Shown piece by piece: positions 15,991 through 25,442 of a stretch of 64,000 bases of DNA. The position numbers and the translations under genes are program-made. Each line of letters opens with the position of its first letter. The stretch's first letter is position 1. Source of the DNA: RFSX01 sp964567435 (GTDB lineage Bacteria; Bacteroidota; Bacteroidia; Chitinophagales; Saprospiraceae); the NCBI GenBank assembly GCA_964567435.1, contig CAZMMQ010000002.1, positions 72,761-136,760 of the forward strand, read 5' to 3'. The notes under the pieces were generated by a model. It worked only from the letters and a program-made list of their open reading frames with translations, did not search any database and was not told the origin of the DNA.

Positions 15991-16788
15991 TTAGTTAGAT
16001 CTTTTACCAAATTGGAAATTCATGTATAGCCTAAAGAAAAATCTTCTGTTAGGTATCGCCTCCGTTTCCAGTAAAATAGGAATTTTAGATGGATAAATGT
16101 CGAACATGATGCCTGTCTCAAAAGCTTTGACATATTCGTCAAAAGCGCCCATGGCAAGATGTAAGCCTAGTTTTCCTTGTACGCCAGCTCTAACACTAAT
16201 CTGATCAAAGCCTCTAAAAAAAGAGGATCTGTCATTGATTGAGCTATCATCCAAGAATTTGTCAGCATTAGATTCTGAATATCTTTCGCTTCGAATGGTT
16301 ACGACACGTTGTTCGTTGAAGTTTTCTACATAGATGAGATCCAGAAAATATGGTTTTAGCAAAGCAAAAGAAGGACCGATTTCATACGAGAGTGCTACAG
16401 CCAATCCATTTCTTTTTTCTTTTTCAGAAAGGTATCTCTTGACACCGACACCTCCTCTAACATTGATTACAGAATTAATTTTTCCGAACGCAAAAGATCC
16501 AGATCTATTGAGCATGGATATTTTGCTCTGGGTCCTTTCTCTTTCATCTTTGGTGAAACCTAATTCCAGATGGTAAAAATTAGTCCTATTATAAGACTTT
16601 ATAGTTCCTATATTATATGCAATCGCCGCACCATTCTCGTGTAGCCTTAGATCTACAGACCATTCTTTCTTATAGATTATACCTTTCCAGTCCACCTCTA
16701 TAAGCTTAGGCTTAATAATCCTTTGAGCTTCTCCTAGGGTAGTAAAAGCCATTATTGCGACACCTATAAATATGAATTGTCTAATCAC
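15991..16788 (-). CDS. Probable outer membrane beta-barrel protein
   Basis: The 265-residue product starts with a signal peptide (about 1-21). It then shows repeated amphipathic strands with aromatic residues at strand ends and finishes with F-F-F-R-L-Y-M-N-F-Q-F, a typical barrel-closing strand. It does not match a named porin family that I can recognise. The gene ends 6 bases upstream of lipA on the same strand, so the two may be cotranscribed. Confidence 0.7.
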   Translation of the reverse strand: MIRQFIFIGVAIMAFTTLGEAQRIIKPKLIEVDWKGIIYKKEWSVDLRLHENGAAIAYNIGTIKSYNRTNFYHLELGFTKDERERTQSKISMLNRSGSFAFGKINSVINVRGGVGVKRYLSEKEKRNGLAVALSYEIGPSFALLKPYFLDLIYVENFNEQRVVTIRSERYSESNADKFLDDSSINDRSSFFRGFDQISVRAGVQGKLGLHLAMGAFDEYVKAFETGIMFDIYPSKIPILLETEAIPNRRFFFRLYMNFQFGKRSN

Positions 16789-16881
16789 TCTCTAAAGATA
16801 AATGAGAAATACTAAGAAGTTCAACAATCAACATGTCTTCTTGGTTGACATACTTCAAAGAAATTCATGTCATAAAGATAC

Positions 16882-18309
16882 TTAGTTTGCTGCTCTAATG
16901 GTGGTGTTTTCATTAATCCAGCATCCTACCTTAAAGGAATCTCCTTCTTTTAATCTTCTTTGAAACAAATCTCCCTTGCTAGGCATATATTGAGAATAAG
17001 TGTTAATAAACTGCTGGGCCTCGGCACTGACAGTTGGGTCACTTTTAGCTTTTTTAAACATATCAATAGCTGGCCATGTCACCACTTGGCTATCAAATCC
17101 TGTACCTGGGCCGCAAAGTGGACCACTAGATGCATATAATTTGCCTATGAGTAAATATGGTTCACCAGAGGCGCTATTATATTCTGCGGCTTGACGAGCA
17201 TACTGACGAGACTTGACAAAATTTTTGATATCACCATAGTATATTTTTCCTACAAGTAAACTGTATTTGAATTTCTTCGCTGGATCTGAGGTGTTAGCAA
17301 TAAACTCATCAAATAACTGAACGGCCTCTTTATATCTTCCTTCTGTGTAAGCATCATAAGCTTGTCTTAGTGGACCAGGAGCTGGTGGTGGCGTATAGCA
17401 ATTAGTTTTCTTAGCATCTCTAATTTCTGAAACACTAGTAGATTCCTTATCACATCCTCCCCAAAGGAGACGTCCAAAAGTTCTATTGATGATTTCACAA
17501 TCTGAAGGCGCTTCGTTGAATTGAGACATATACTTTGCTTCATAATACGAACAATCATACAAGTCTTCGATACCTTCTAGATTTTCAAGTCTTGCTGGTG
17601 CATATGCATTAATGATATCCCAGGCTTCTTTGTTTTTGCCTTGATTAGTTCCATATTCTATTGCATCTAAGAGCAGACCGGCATACTTCCGTCCTTCCTC
17701 CAATGAGATCTCTTCATTGATAATCTTATCAGAAAGAATTTTGGCAAATGGATTAATCACGAAATAATCTGCCTTTTCCTGTTTGCCATCGATAGCTTCT
17801 TTAAAGAGATTGTAGGTGTCATTTTCTTCAGAATGTGCGCCATAGTAGTAGTACTTATCAAAGGCCTTACGTCCAGCGATATAAGCAGGTTCTCCAAAGC
17901 ATTCAATCCGCTTATCGTATATGGCCATAACTGAATCAGCGTAGACCTGTTTCTGGGCTGAGTCCGATTCATTATCATACAACCATTTATAGATTTTTAT
18001 ACCATCTTCAAATTGGTACTTGATGGAACCATTAGCCGCAGGAGCGCCGTAATATGCTTTCTCCCAGAGTGGCTTTGCTTCTGCGTACTGCTCTGCTTTA
18101 ATCCTATCTTTATATAACACATAGGCTGTCTCTACCCCATCACGTTGAGATGAGCTTAACTCGTCAAAAGTGATGCATGGATTATTATCTTCTTTGACTT
18201 CAACTACTTCAATTGGTTTTTCTACTACTATAGGGGCTGTTAATTTGGGAGTACAAGCCAATATTAAACTAACAAGGCTCAACCCTAAAATTGTAATGCG
18301 ATTATACAT
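16882..18309 (-). CDS. TPR-type lipoprotein, paralogue of the protein at 19579-21000
   Basis: A lipoprotein signal ends L-I-L-A-C (Cys19). The 475-residue body is helical. A segment around 325-400 (A-Y-D-A-Y-T-E-G-R-Y-K-E-A-V and following) looks like tetratricopeptide repeats, then G-E-P-Y-L-L-I-G-K-L-Y-A-S-S, and near the end G-D-S-F-K-V-G-C-W-I-N-E. The same order of motifs, including the K-V-G-C-W-I ending, occurs in the protein on the other side of pfkA. The function is unknown; an envelope scaffold role would fit. Confidence 0.8.
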   Translation of the reverse strand: MYNRITILGLSLVSLILACTPKLTAPIVVEKPIEVVEVKEDNNPCITFDELSSSQRDGVETAYVLYKDRIKAEQYAEAKPLWEKAYYGAPAANGSIKYQFEDGIKIYKWLYDNESDSAQKQVYADSVMAIYDKRIECFGEPAYIAGRKAFDKYYYYGAHSEENDTYNLFKEAIDGKQEKADYFVINPFAKILSDKIINEEISLEEGRKYAGLLLDAIEYGTNQGKNKEAWDIINAYAPARLENLEGIEDLYDCSYYEAKYMSQFNEAPSDCEIINRTFGRLLWGGCDKESTSVSEIRDAKKTNCYTPPPAPGPLRQAYDAYTEGRYKEAVQLFDEFIANTSDPAKKFKYSLLVGKIYYGDIKNFVKSRQYARQAAEYNSASGEPYLLIGKLYASSGPLCGPGTGFDSQVVTWPAIDMFKKAKSDPTVSAEAQQFINTYSQYMPSKGDLFQRRLKEGDSFKVGCWINENTTIRAAN

Positions 18310-18405
18310 ACTCAGAATTTATAGTATTAGATGCCAAAATTAAAGGATGGGTGGATACAGAGGTATTAAATTCCTTATAATTACTGATTTTTTATAAATG
18401 ATATC

Positions 18406-19494
18406 ATGAAAAAATTACTTGTACTAACTGGAGGAGGTGACTGTCCAGGATTAAATGCAGTCATAAGGGGTATTGTTAAATCAGCTAAAACACATGGTGG
18501 ATGGGAAGTCTATGGTAGTATAGAAGCATTCAATGGTATTATAAAAGAGAAAACAGAGATTGTAAAACTTACCTCTGCTAAGGTGAGTGGTATCCATGTC
18601 AAAGGTGGTACTATTATCAAAACAACCAATAAAGGAAATCCCTTATCTTTTGCTTTTGAGGATAAGAAAGGTAACATCCTATACAAAGATATTAGTGATA
18701 CGTTAGTCAAGAAGATTAGCAAGTTGGGATTTAGTGCAGTAATAAATATAGGTGGCGACGGATCACAGGCAATATCACAGGCTTTGTACAAAAAAGGGCT
18801 TCCTGTTATTGGCGTACCTAAGACCATAGACAATGACTTGAGTTCTACGGATGTCACTTTTGGATTTTCTACAGCTGTACAGATTGCTACAGATGCCTTT
18901 GACAAGTTGGTGACGACTGCTCATAGTCATAATCGTGTGATGATTATGGAAGTGATGGGTAGAGATGCTGGTTGGATAGCCTTGCATACTGCATTAGCAG
19001 GCGGTGCAGAACTCTGTTTGATTCCTGAGATTCCATTCAATATCGACTCTGTTGTCAAAACGATTAGGTCCAGATATAGAAATGGGAAAGGATTTGTCAA
19101 TATTGTCATCGCTGAGGGCGCTAAAATGGGTGGCCGTAAGATTGGTAAGAGGGAGGAAGGAGATCACAATATAAAATTAGGAGGCGTTGGTCTACAGCTA
19201 AGACAGATGTTAGAGGAAGCTGGAATAGAACCAGATGTCAGAGTGACCACCTTGGGGCATATTCAAAGAGGGGGAACACCAGTTGCATTTGACCGTGTAT
19301 TAGCTACTGCATTTGGGGTGAAGGCTTTTGAAATGGTAACCAAGGAGAGATTTGGAAGAATGGTCACATTTGTCAATAACGAAGTGAAGGATACAACTCT
19401 AAACAAAGCCATTAAAAAGTATAACTATGTGAGTAAGCGTCATTATCTTATAAAAACTGCCCGCCAGATTGGTGTCTCATTTGGAGATGATTAG
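18406..19494 (+). CDS. pfkA: 6-phosphofructokinase (group III type, probably ATP-dependent)
   Basis: PFK phosphorylates fructose 6-phosphate, the committing step of glycolysis. The N-terminal T-G-G-G-D-C-P-G-L-N-A, G-G-D-G-S (116-120) and P-K-T-I-D-N-D (138-144) are present, as are G-R-D-A-G-W-I-A and H-I-Q-R-G-G. Gly119 at the position of E. coli Gly104 points to ATP rather than pyrophosphate, while Lys139 at the position of E. coli Gly124 places it in the mixed group III. It is a single-gene unit between two minus-strand TPR protein genes and ends in a bidirectional terminator. Confidence 0.93.
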   Translation: MKKLLVLTGGGDCPGLNAVIRGIVKSAKTHGGWEVYGSIEAFNGIIKEKTEIVKLTSAKVSGIHVKGGTIIKTTNKGNPLSFAFEDKKGNILYKDISDTLVKKISKLGFSAVINIGGDGSQAISQALYKKGLPVIGVPKTIDNDLSSTDVTFGFSTAVQIATDAFDKLVTTAHSHNRVMIMEVMGRDAGWIALHTALAGGAELCLIPEIPFNIDSVVKTIRSRYRNGKGFVNIVIAEGAKMGGRKIGKREEGDHNIKLGGVGLQLRQMLEEAGIEPDVRVTTLGHIQRGGTPVAFDRVLATAFGVKAFEMVTKERFGRMVTFVNNEVKDTTLNKAIKKYNYVSKRHYLIKTARQIGVSFGDD

Positions 19495-19523
19495 ACTGAA
19501 TTCGTCTACATGATTGGAATAAA

Positions 19524-19559
19524 AAAAGAGGTTGTCAATTTTGCTTGACAACCTCTTTT
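19524..19559. terminator. Bidirectional intrinsic terminator between pfkA and the TPR protein gene
   Basis: A perfect 15-bp stem (19524-19538 with 19545-19559) encloses a six-base loop. The arms begin in A and end in T runs, so it can stop both pfkA and the convergent gene. Confidence 0.92.
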
Positions 19560-19578
19560 ATTCTATGATTTGTGATAA

Positions 19579-21000
19579 TTACTTGTATCTAACTGTTACT
19601 GTCTCGCCTATCCAGCAACCCACTTTCTGCTTGTCACCTGTTTTTACTTTTTTCATAAATCCTTCGTTCTTATCTGGAAGGGAGCCATTATACTTTCCTA
19701 TTTTCTTATTGGCCTCTTCCGCCAGCCCTGGGTCTACAGACTTGGCTTTTCTGTACTTATCTACCGCTGCGAGAATTGCTAATCTTTGATTCCAAGCATC
19801 TCCACAGTTTCTAGCTGAAGTTGCATACAAATCACCAATAAGCATATAAGGTCTTCCATATCCTGGTCTTAGCTTAGCCGCTTCTAATGCTGTAGCTCGA
19901 GCATTAGAATACTTTTTAAGTTTTCTTCCTTGAATAGACGCCTTAGAGAACATGTATCCTGCTTTCTTACTTGGATCTGTTTCTGCAGATATAGCTTGGT
20001 CATACTTAGCAACTGCTCCTTCGAAGTCACCTGCGTCATAAGCTTTCTTAGCCAAAATAGCTGGGTTGTTCGCTTCAAATTCAGCTTGCCTAGCAGCATT
20101 TGTAGACTCAGCATATGCTTTCCACTTTCCTTCAAGATCAGTCAATAGTGGATCGTCATCAGCACAACCTCTTTTCTTAAGTAGACCAACAAGTTGTTTT
20201 AGTTGATCATAATTCTCAGGATCTGCATCATACAAGGCCTTGTACTTTGGCTTGAAATATTCACAGTCAAATATTTGTGTCTCTATCGGAGCAAACTTTG
20301 CTTGGGCTGCTTTCCAAGCTTGATCATAGTACTGACCGTATTTAGAATTATTTTCTAAATTATATTTAGCTATATTATCCATTGTGGTGAAATACTCCAC
20401 AGCTTTCTCCTTCTCTATTTTTCCTTTCTCAAACTGGTAGACGACTATTGTAGATAGTGGCTCAAATACGGTATACTCTACATCATTTCCCGACTTCTGA
20501 ATTGCCATATCCAACACTTCTAAGTTCTTAGAATAAGACTCATTCAAAGTGTAAAACATGTCAAACCCTTTTCTTCCATATACGTATCCGATCTTAGATT
20601 GAATACATTCTGGGTTATCTACACATTTTGTTGGGACCACATCTCCATTCTCATAAGCTTCTATCGCTTCGTTATAGAGTTTGTTTATTTTCTCTTTGTA
20701 CTCCTTTTTCTTTGCTGCATCAGCCTCATTCTGAAACTTATTGATATACAATTTGACCCCATCTATAAAATGGTAATCTCTTTTGCCATCAGCAGCAGGT
20801 GCAAGTGAATAGGCTGTGTTCCAATTTTCATATGCAATCTCCCAGTCTTGAGACTTTAAGGCCTGACGGTATATAGTATGCGCATTTTCTGCTTCATCCT
20901 GTTTGGGGCTGCCTATCCAGCTTGCATATTGGGCTGTAATATTACTTACTCCAAGTACACACACGGTAATTAGTGATAGTCCAATTTTTACAATATCCAT
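19579..21000 (-). CDS. Secreted TPR-type protein, paralogue of the lipoprotein at 16882-18309
   Basis: The 473-residue protein has a cleavable signal peptide (about 1-23) and no lipobox, unlike its paralogue. It shares the motif order: a helical N-terminal half, a TPR-like stretch starting A-K-K-A-Y-D-A-G-D-F-E-G-A-V (about 318-335), G-R-P-Y-M-L-I-G-D-L-Y-A-T-S, and the C-terminal K-V-G-C-W-I-G-E-T-V-T-V-R. It begins 16 bases after the outer membrane protein gene ends, so it may belong to the purH-coaX transcription unit. A periplasmic role is inferred. Confidence 0.82.
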   Translation of the reverse strand: MDIVKIGLSLITVCVLGVSNITAQYASWIGSPKQDEAENAHTIYRQALKSQDWEIAYENWNTAYSLAPAADGKRDYHFIDGVKLYINKFQNEADAAKKKEYKEKINKLYNEAIEAYENGDVVPTKCVDNPECIQSKIGYVYGRKGFDMFYTLNESYSKNLEVLDMAIQKSGNDVEYTVFEPLSTIVVYQFEKGKIEKEKAVEYFTTMDNIAKYNLENNSKYGQYYDQAWKAAQAKFAPIETQIFDCEYFKPKYKALYDADPENYDQLKQLVGLLKKRGCADDDPLLTDLEGKWKAYAESTNAARQAEFEANNPAILAKKAYDAGDFEGAVAKYDQAISAETDPSKKAGYMFSKASIQGRKLKKYSNARATALEAAKLRPGYGRPYMLIGDLYATSARNCGDAWNQRLAILAAVDKYRKAKSVDPGLAEEANKKIGKYNGSLPDKNEGFMKKVKTGDKQKVGCWIGETVTVRYK

Positions 21001-21016
21001 CTTCTTGTTTTTACTT

Positions 21017-22375
21017 TTAATTATACTTTCTTTTTAAGAACCACTCGTCATCACTATATGTAAAACTGAACGTAGCTCTAAAATATCTTTCTTCTATACT
21101 AGTATTTCTTCCTCTTACTCCCACTCCAAATCCTAAGTGCGCATGCGATATTTTCCTTTGATAGAAAAAAGGCAAACTGAAACCTACTGTTAATCCTACA
21201 TCATCTACCGATCCGTTTCCATTAATAAAGGTAGCTGTAGGCACCTGCTTATAATAAGCTCCAAATCTATATTTGATTCTAGCAAAATAACTATTAATGG
21301 AGGTACGATTAGGACGATAAAATCCTCCAATAGATAACTCTGTGGCATCATTTAAATCTTCATTAACAGCATCACTAGTAAATCCAGACCAGTTTGTAAG
21401 TGTATAATTGACTCCTGCACCGAATTTATCACTGCCATAGTAGGTTATACCTGCCCCAAATTCTGCTGGCAATTTCCCTGAAAGTCCTTCGGATCTATTA
21501 AATGAAAGGGTATCTCTGAGAAAATCTCCATTTGCCAACAAGGCAACAGCACCAGTAAACTCATCCAAATCCGTTGATAGATTAGTTTGTGAATTACCAT
21601 GAACTCCAAAAACAAATTTTCTTTCTGGGATCACCGTGTTGTCATCAAGTACTTCTCTTTTATTAAGGTATAAGGTATAAAGTAACCCTGCTCTCCATAA
21701 AAAGCCTCGATGGTTTGCCACTTCTTCTATCAATGTACTCTCAGCCAACCCTGTATCTGGAAAATTGATCAATCTCTGCTCTTGAGTCCTGCCTAAGAGG
21801 ACACCTGTATTCAGTCCAAATGACAAATTTTTATACCTTATAGAATTACTCCATGTAAAGTCAAATGTGCCGCCACTGCCTTCAAGATTCCTAGCCACTC
21901 TGCCCACTCCATCTATAAAATCAATGTTCTCAATATTATAATCGACGTTACTAAATGGCTTTAGTGTAAATGCCATCCCGAAAAATATAGGTCTCTGTTT
22001 TCTATCTAGCAGATCGTTCAGCGTATTCTTCAGAGGGAATGCTAAGGATATATAAGACAGATTACCTGCCCAAAAGCTCGTATTCTGACCATTCTGATCA
22101 GAGAGTGAGCTGTAGTCGGCAGTAAACCCTACATCGAATGCTGCTGCAGACAAATAATTGATAGATGCAGGATTCACTATATTGATTTCATATGGGTTGT
22201 ATATGGCAGCTCCTAGGCCACCCATATTCCTAGAGTAGATAAAATTATCGTCTTGAATGTCACCAAACCCAAATCTTGAGAAGGGCGAATTATCCTTTGC
22301 TTGCCCCATAAGAAGAGCAGGAAGTAACATTAAAAACCAAACCGATTGTCTATAAATTATATTTAAGGATATCAT
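21017..22375 (-). CDS. Outer membrane protein (porin/FadL-like barrel), conserved neighbour of coaX
   Basis: After a signal peptide the mature protein begins with D-N-S-P-F-S-R-F-G-F-G-D, a start typical of a Bacteroidota outer membrane protein group. A G-G-L-G-A-A, N-P-A-S-I-N-Y-L block follows, reminiscent of FadL/PorV-type barrels, then many amphipathic strands to the end. I chose ATG 22375 (M-I-S-L-N); it overlaps the end of coaX by 26 bases. The frame is open to 22408. The ligand is unknown. Confidence 0.78.
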   Translation of the reverse strand: MISLNIIYRQSVWFLMLLPALLMGQAKDNSPFSRFGFGDIQDDNFIYSRNMGGLGAAIYNPYEINIVNPASINYLSAAAFDVGFTADYSSLSDQNGQNTSFWAGNLSYISLAFPLKNTLNDLLDRKQRPIFFGMAFTLKPFSNVDYNIENIDFIDGVGRVARNLEGSGGTFDFTWSNSIRYKNLSFGLNTGVLLGRTQEQRLINFPDTGLAESTLIEEVANHRGFLWRAGLLYTLYLNKREVLDDNTVIPERKFVFGVHGNSQTNLSTDLDEFTGAVALLANGDFLRDTLSFNRSEGLSGKLPAEFGAGITYYGSDKFGAGVNYTLTNWSGFTSDAVNEDLNDATELSIGGFYRPNRTSINSYFARIKYRFGAYYKQVPTATFINGNGSVDDVGLTVGFSLPFFYQRKISHAHLGFGVGVRGRNTSIEERYFRATFSFTYSDDEWFLKRKYN

Positions 22376-23069
22376 GCAAACCTTTAAGTAGGAGATTTTG
22401 AGCCACAAATATCTCAGAATCTATTATTTCTCCAAAATAGGAAGCGTCTCCGCCAGTTAATAAAACGTCGATTTGGCCTTTTTTACCCGTTAAAGTTTTG
22501 ATAAAAGCCTCAATTTCCAGTTTTACCCCCCATACGGCACCATTCTGCATAGCAGATTTTGTGGTATCTCCTAACATCTCTGAATGCCACTTCCTATCCA
22601 ATAGAGGTAATGCTGAGGTAAAATGGTGCATAGACATTAACCTTAACTCCACACCTGGAGCAATGTTGCCTCCATAGTAATTTCTTTTGTCGTCTATAAA
22701 GTCATAAGTCATGCAAGTACCTATATCTATAACAAGACAGTTCTTTTTTGGACGCATGTTGGCCGCTCCAACAACTGCTGCCAACCTATCAAGTCCTAGA
22801 GTCTTGGGTGTCTTATATTTATTGGTAATAGGAATCTTGGTTTTATGGGTCAGAACCATCAGCTTATGGTTTTTCTTTAGATACTGTATGAAGTAATCAT
22901 TCTTAATTCTTACAGATGATACAATTGACGAAGAGAATGGATATTTCTTGTATATCTCTTTTATGTCTTTGACTAGTACCTTCTTGAATTTCCTAATATA
23001 TATAATTTCTCCTGCATCAAAGATGGCCAGCTTTATAAAGGTATTACCGATATCTATTATTAGGTACAC
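22350..23069 (-). CDS. coaX: Type III pantothenate kinase
   Basis: CoaX phosphorylates pantothenate in the first step of coenzyme A synthesis. The ASKHA-fold motifs are clear: D-I-G-N-T (6-10) for phosphate binding, G-L-D-R (92-95) and D-I-G-T (115-118), with L-L-T-G-G-D-A near the end. The 239-residue length is normal. It lies 29 bases downstream of purH and overlaps the following outer membrane protein gene, so the unit purH-coaX-OMP-TPR is likely. Confidence 0.94.
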   Translation of the reverse strand: MYLIIDIGNTFIKLAIFDAGEIIYIRKFKKVLVKDIKEIYKKYPFSSSIVSSVRIKNDYFIQYLKKNHKLMVLTHKTKIPITNKYKTPKTLGLDRLAAVVGAANMRPKKNCLVIDIGTCMTYDFIDDKRNYYGGNIAPGVELRLMSMHHFTSALPLLDRKWHSEMLGDTTKSAMQNGAVWGVKLEIEAFIKTLTGKKGQIDVLLTGGDASYFGEIIDSEIFVAQNLLLKGLHDILKYNL

Positions 23070-23098
23070 TAGATTTCTACTATGCTGTTATAATTATT

Positions 23099-24631
23099 TC
23101 AATGCTTGAAATGACGAATGCCAGTAAACACCATTGGCAGATTATGCTCGTCACAGTAGTCAATACTCAATTTGTCTTTAATAGAACCACCAGGTTGAAT
23201 AACCGCTCTGACTCCAGCCTGATGTCCAATCTCTACACAGTCTGGAAAAGGGAAGAAAGCATCTGAAGCCATGACCGCTCCTTCAATCTCAAATCCAAAT
23301 TTCTTCGCTTTCGCAATAGCTTGCTCACACGCATCTACCCTACTTGTTTGTCCGCAGCCCATACCCAATAATTGTCTGTCACGAGCTAATACAATGGTGT
23401 TTGATTTCAAATGCTTGACCAATTTATTAGCAAATAATAAATCATCTATCTGATTAACTGATGGGGCTTCAGTTGTGACCACCTTCAAGTCACCAGACGC
23501 CTCAGCCTTAAGATCCATGTCCTGTTGTATGACGCCGTTAAGAATTGTTTTAAACGAACTTGATTGTCTATAAAACTTATTGAGCTTAAGTAGTATCCTC
23601 TTCTTCTTTCCTCTTAATAACTCTAAAGCATCAATATCAAAATCTGGTGCAATAAGTACCTCATAGAATAGCTTATTGATTTCCTCAGCTGTTGCTAAAT
23701 CAATTTTAGAATTAGAAATTAAAATTCCACCAAATGCAGAGATAGGATCTCCCGCAAGCGCTGCTGTCCAAGCAGCAAATATGTTATCTCTAGTCGCCAC
23801 TCCACAGGCATTAGTATGCTTTAGTACTGCAAAAGTTGGATCATCCGATTCAAATTCGGCCATTAATTGTACAGCTGAATCGATATCTACCAAATTATTA
23901 AATGACAGGTCTTTTCCTGATATCTTTTCAAAGACTTCATCCATATCACCAAAGAAGGTTGCAGATTGATGTGGATTCTCTCCATATCTAAGACTGGCCG
24001 ATTTTTTTTCGCTATGCCTGAATCCTGCTACTGTCTTTTGGTTTACTTTATTAAAATATGAATAGATCTTCGTGTCATAGTGTGAAGACACTGCAAATGC
24101 CTCTGCTGCTAATCTCTTTCTTTCCTCCAAGGTTGTACTGCCTGAATTTTCTGAGAGGATTTTTTCCAAATCAACATATTGCTCTTGAGATGGAATAATC
24201 ACAACATCACCAAAATTTTTGGCTGCAGCTCGTATTAGGGCAATGCCTCCAATGTCTATCTTCTCTATTATCTGTGCCTCATCGTCAGTACTGGCAGCAG
24301 TCTTCTCGAAAGGATATAAGTCTACAACAACCAAATCAATCTCAGGTATATCATATTTGTCCAACTGAGAAAGGTGTGACTCCTCCCTTTTGGCAAGGAT
24401 ACCTCCAAATACTTTTGGATGTAGTGTTTTAACCCTACCATCTAAAATAGAAGGATAAGAAGTGATGTCTTCAACCTTAATGGGTTGTAGGCCATTTGCC
24501 TCAAGATGCTTATATGTTCCACCTGTAGAGTAAACTTTAATATTTTGCTCCTTAAGGAGTCCAATTATATTATCCAATCCTCCTTTATCAAAGACTGAGA
24601 TAAGTGCGGATTTAATTTGCTTGTTCGACAT
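23099..24631 (-). CDS. purH: Bifunctional AICAR formyltransferase / IMP cyclohydrolase
   Basis: PurH carries out the last two steps of IMP synthesis. The N-terminal cyclohydrolase domain opens with A-L-I-S-V-F-D-K and has S-T-G-G-T and D-G-R-V-K-T-L-H-P-K. The formyltransferase domain contains L-R-Y-G-E-N-P-H-Q and the catalytic L-K-H-T-N-A-C-G, and ends F-T-G-I-R-H-F-K-H. I chose ATG 24631 over a TTG three codons earlier. A TACTTTTG on the minus strand (24666-24673) could be its -7 promoter element, but no TTG lies at the usual distance. Confidence 0.96.
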   Translation of the reverse strand: MSNKQIKSALISVFDKGGLDNIIGLLKEQNIKVYSTGGTYKHLEANGLQPIKVEDITSYPSILDGRVKTLHPKVFGGILAKREESHLSQLDKYDIPEIDLVVVDLYPFEKTAASTDDEAQIIEKIDIGGIALIRAAAKNFGDVVIIPSQEQYVDLEKILSENSGSTTLEERKRLAAEAFAVSSHYDTKIYSYFNKVNQKTVAGFRHSEKKSASLRYGENPHQSATFFGDMDEVFEKISGKDLSFNNLVDIDSAVQLMAEFESDDPTFAVLKHTNACGVATRDNIFAAWTAALAGDPISAFGGILISNSKIDLATAEEINKLFYEVLIAPDFDIDALELLRGKKKRILLKLNKFYRQSSSFKTILNGVIQQDMDLKAEASGDLKVVTTEAPSVNQIDDLLFANKLVKHLKSNTIVLARDRQLLGMGCGQTSRVDACEQAIAKAKKFGFEIEGAVMASDAFFPFPDCVEIGHQAGVRAVIQPGGSIKDKLSIDYCDEHNLPMVFTGIRHFKH

Positions 24632-24738
24632 ATTATTCAAATTCGTTATATAGCGAAGATGCGGGCAAAAGTAGGCATTCTTCAGTCATATGTGGATGTG
24701 AATAGCTTTCGAAATTTCCAATAATGTTGATAAGTCTT

Positions 24739-25326
24739 CTATGACCTGAAATCTAGGATATTACCCATCTCATAGCAGATTCTACATCTTGGCTCATACT
24801 TATCTTTTTCTCCCAAAACGACTGTCTCGCTCTCTGCTGTTAATCGAAATGAATGCGTCGCTAGACTTCCACAGTGCGGACATATAGCATGTACTTTAGT
24901 GATGTATTCTGCTACAGCCAGCAAATCAGGTATTGGACCAAAGGGTTGACCTCTAAAATCCATATCCAGTCCTGCAATAATCACTCTGATACCTTTGATA
25001 GCCAGTTTTTGACAAACTTGGACAAGTCCTTCATCAAAAAACTGTGCTTCATCCACACCTACTACATTGACATTCTCTATATGCTGATAGATATCCAGGC
25101 TGCTTTCTACCGGTAAGCTGTCAATGGCATTCTCATTATGAGAGACAACGGCGGTTTCGTCATAGCGATTGTCTCTTTTAGGTTTAAATATTTGGATACG
25201 CTGATTGGCGATTTTGGCTCGATTAAGTCTTCTTATCAACTCTTCTGTCTTGCCTGAAAACATGGAGCCGCATATGACTTCTATCCAACCACTTCGCTGA
25301 CCTTTGAAATTGGGCTCTAAAAACAT
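24739..25326 (-). CDS. tdk: Thymidine kinase (type II)
   Basis: Tdk salvages thymidine with ATP. The P-loop G-S-M-F-S-G-K-T is at 20-27, the catalytic Glu93 sits in D-E-A-Q-F-F, and two Cys pairs (149/152 and 181/184) form the zinc-binding lasso region. The 195-residue length is typical. It is divergent from the coiled-coil gene to the right, with 116 bases between. Confidence 0.95.
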   Translation of the reverse strand: MFLEPNFKGQRSGWIEVICGSMFSGKTEELIRRLNRAKIANQRIQIFKPKRDNRYDETAVVSHNENAIDSLPVESSLDIYQHIENVNVVGVDEAQFFDEGLVQVCQKLAIKGIRVIIAGLDMDFRGQPFGPIPDLLAVAEYITKVHAICPHCGSLATHSFRLTAESETVVLGEKDKYEPRCRICYEMGNILDFRS

Positions 25327-25442
25327 GCTTATAAGAAACTAAAATTTGCAAAAATGTAGTTAAAATACATGTCACAATCATAATATGGTGACTTGCGAGC
25401 AAATTAGGAATTAAAATTGCAAAGAACTAGAAAAGAAGAATA

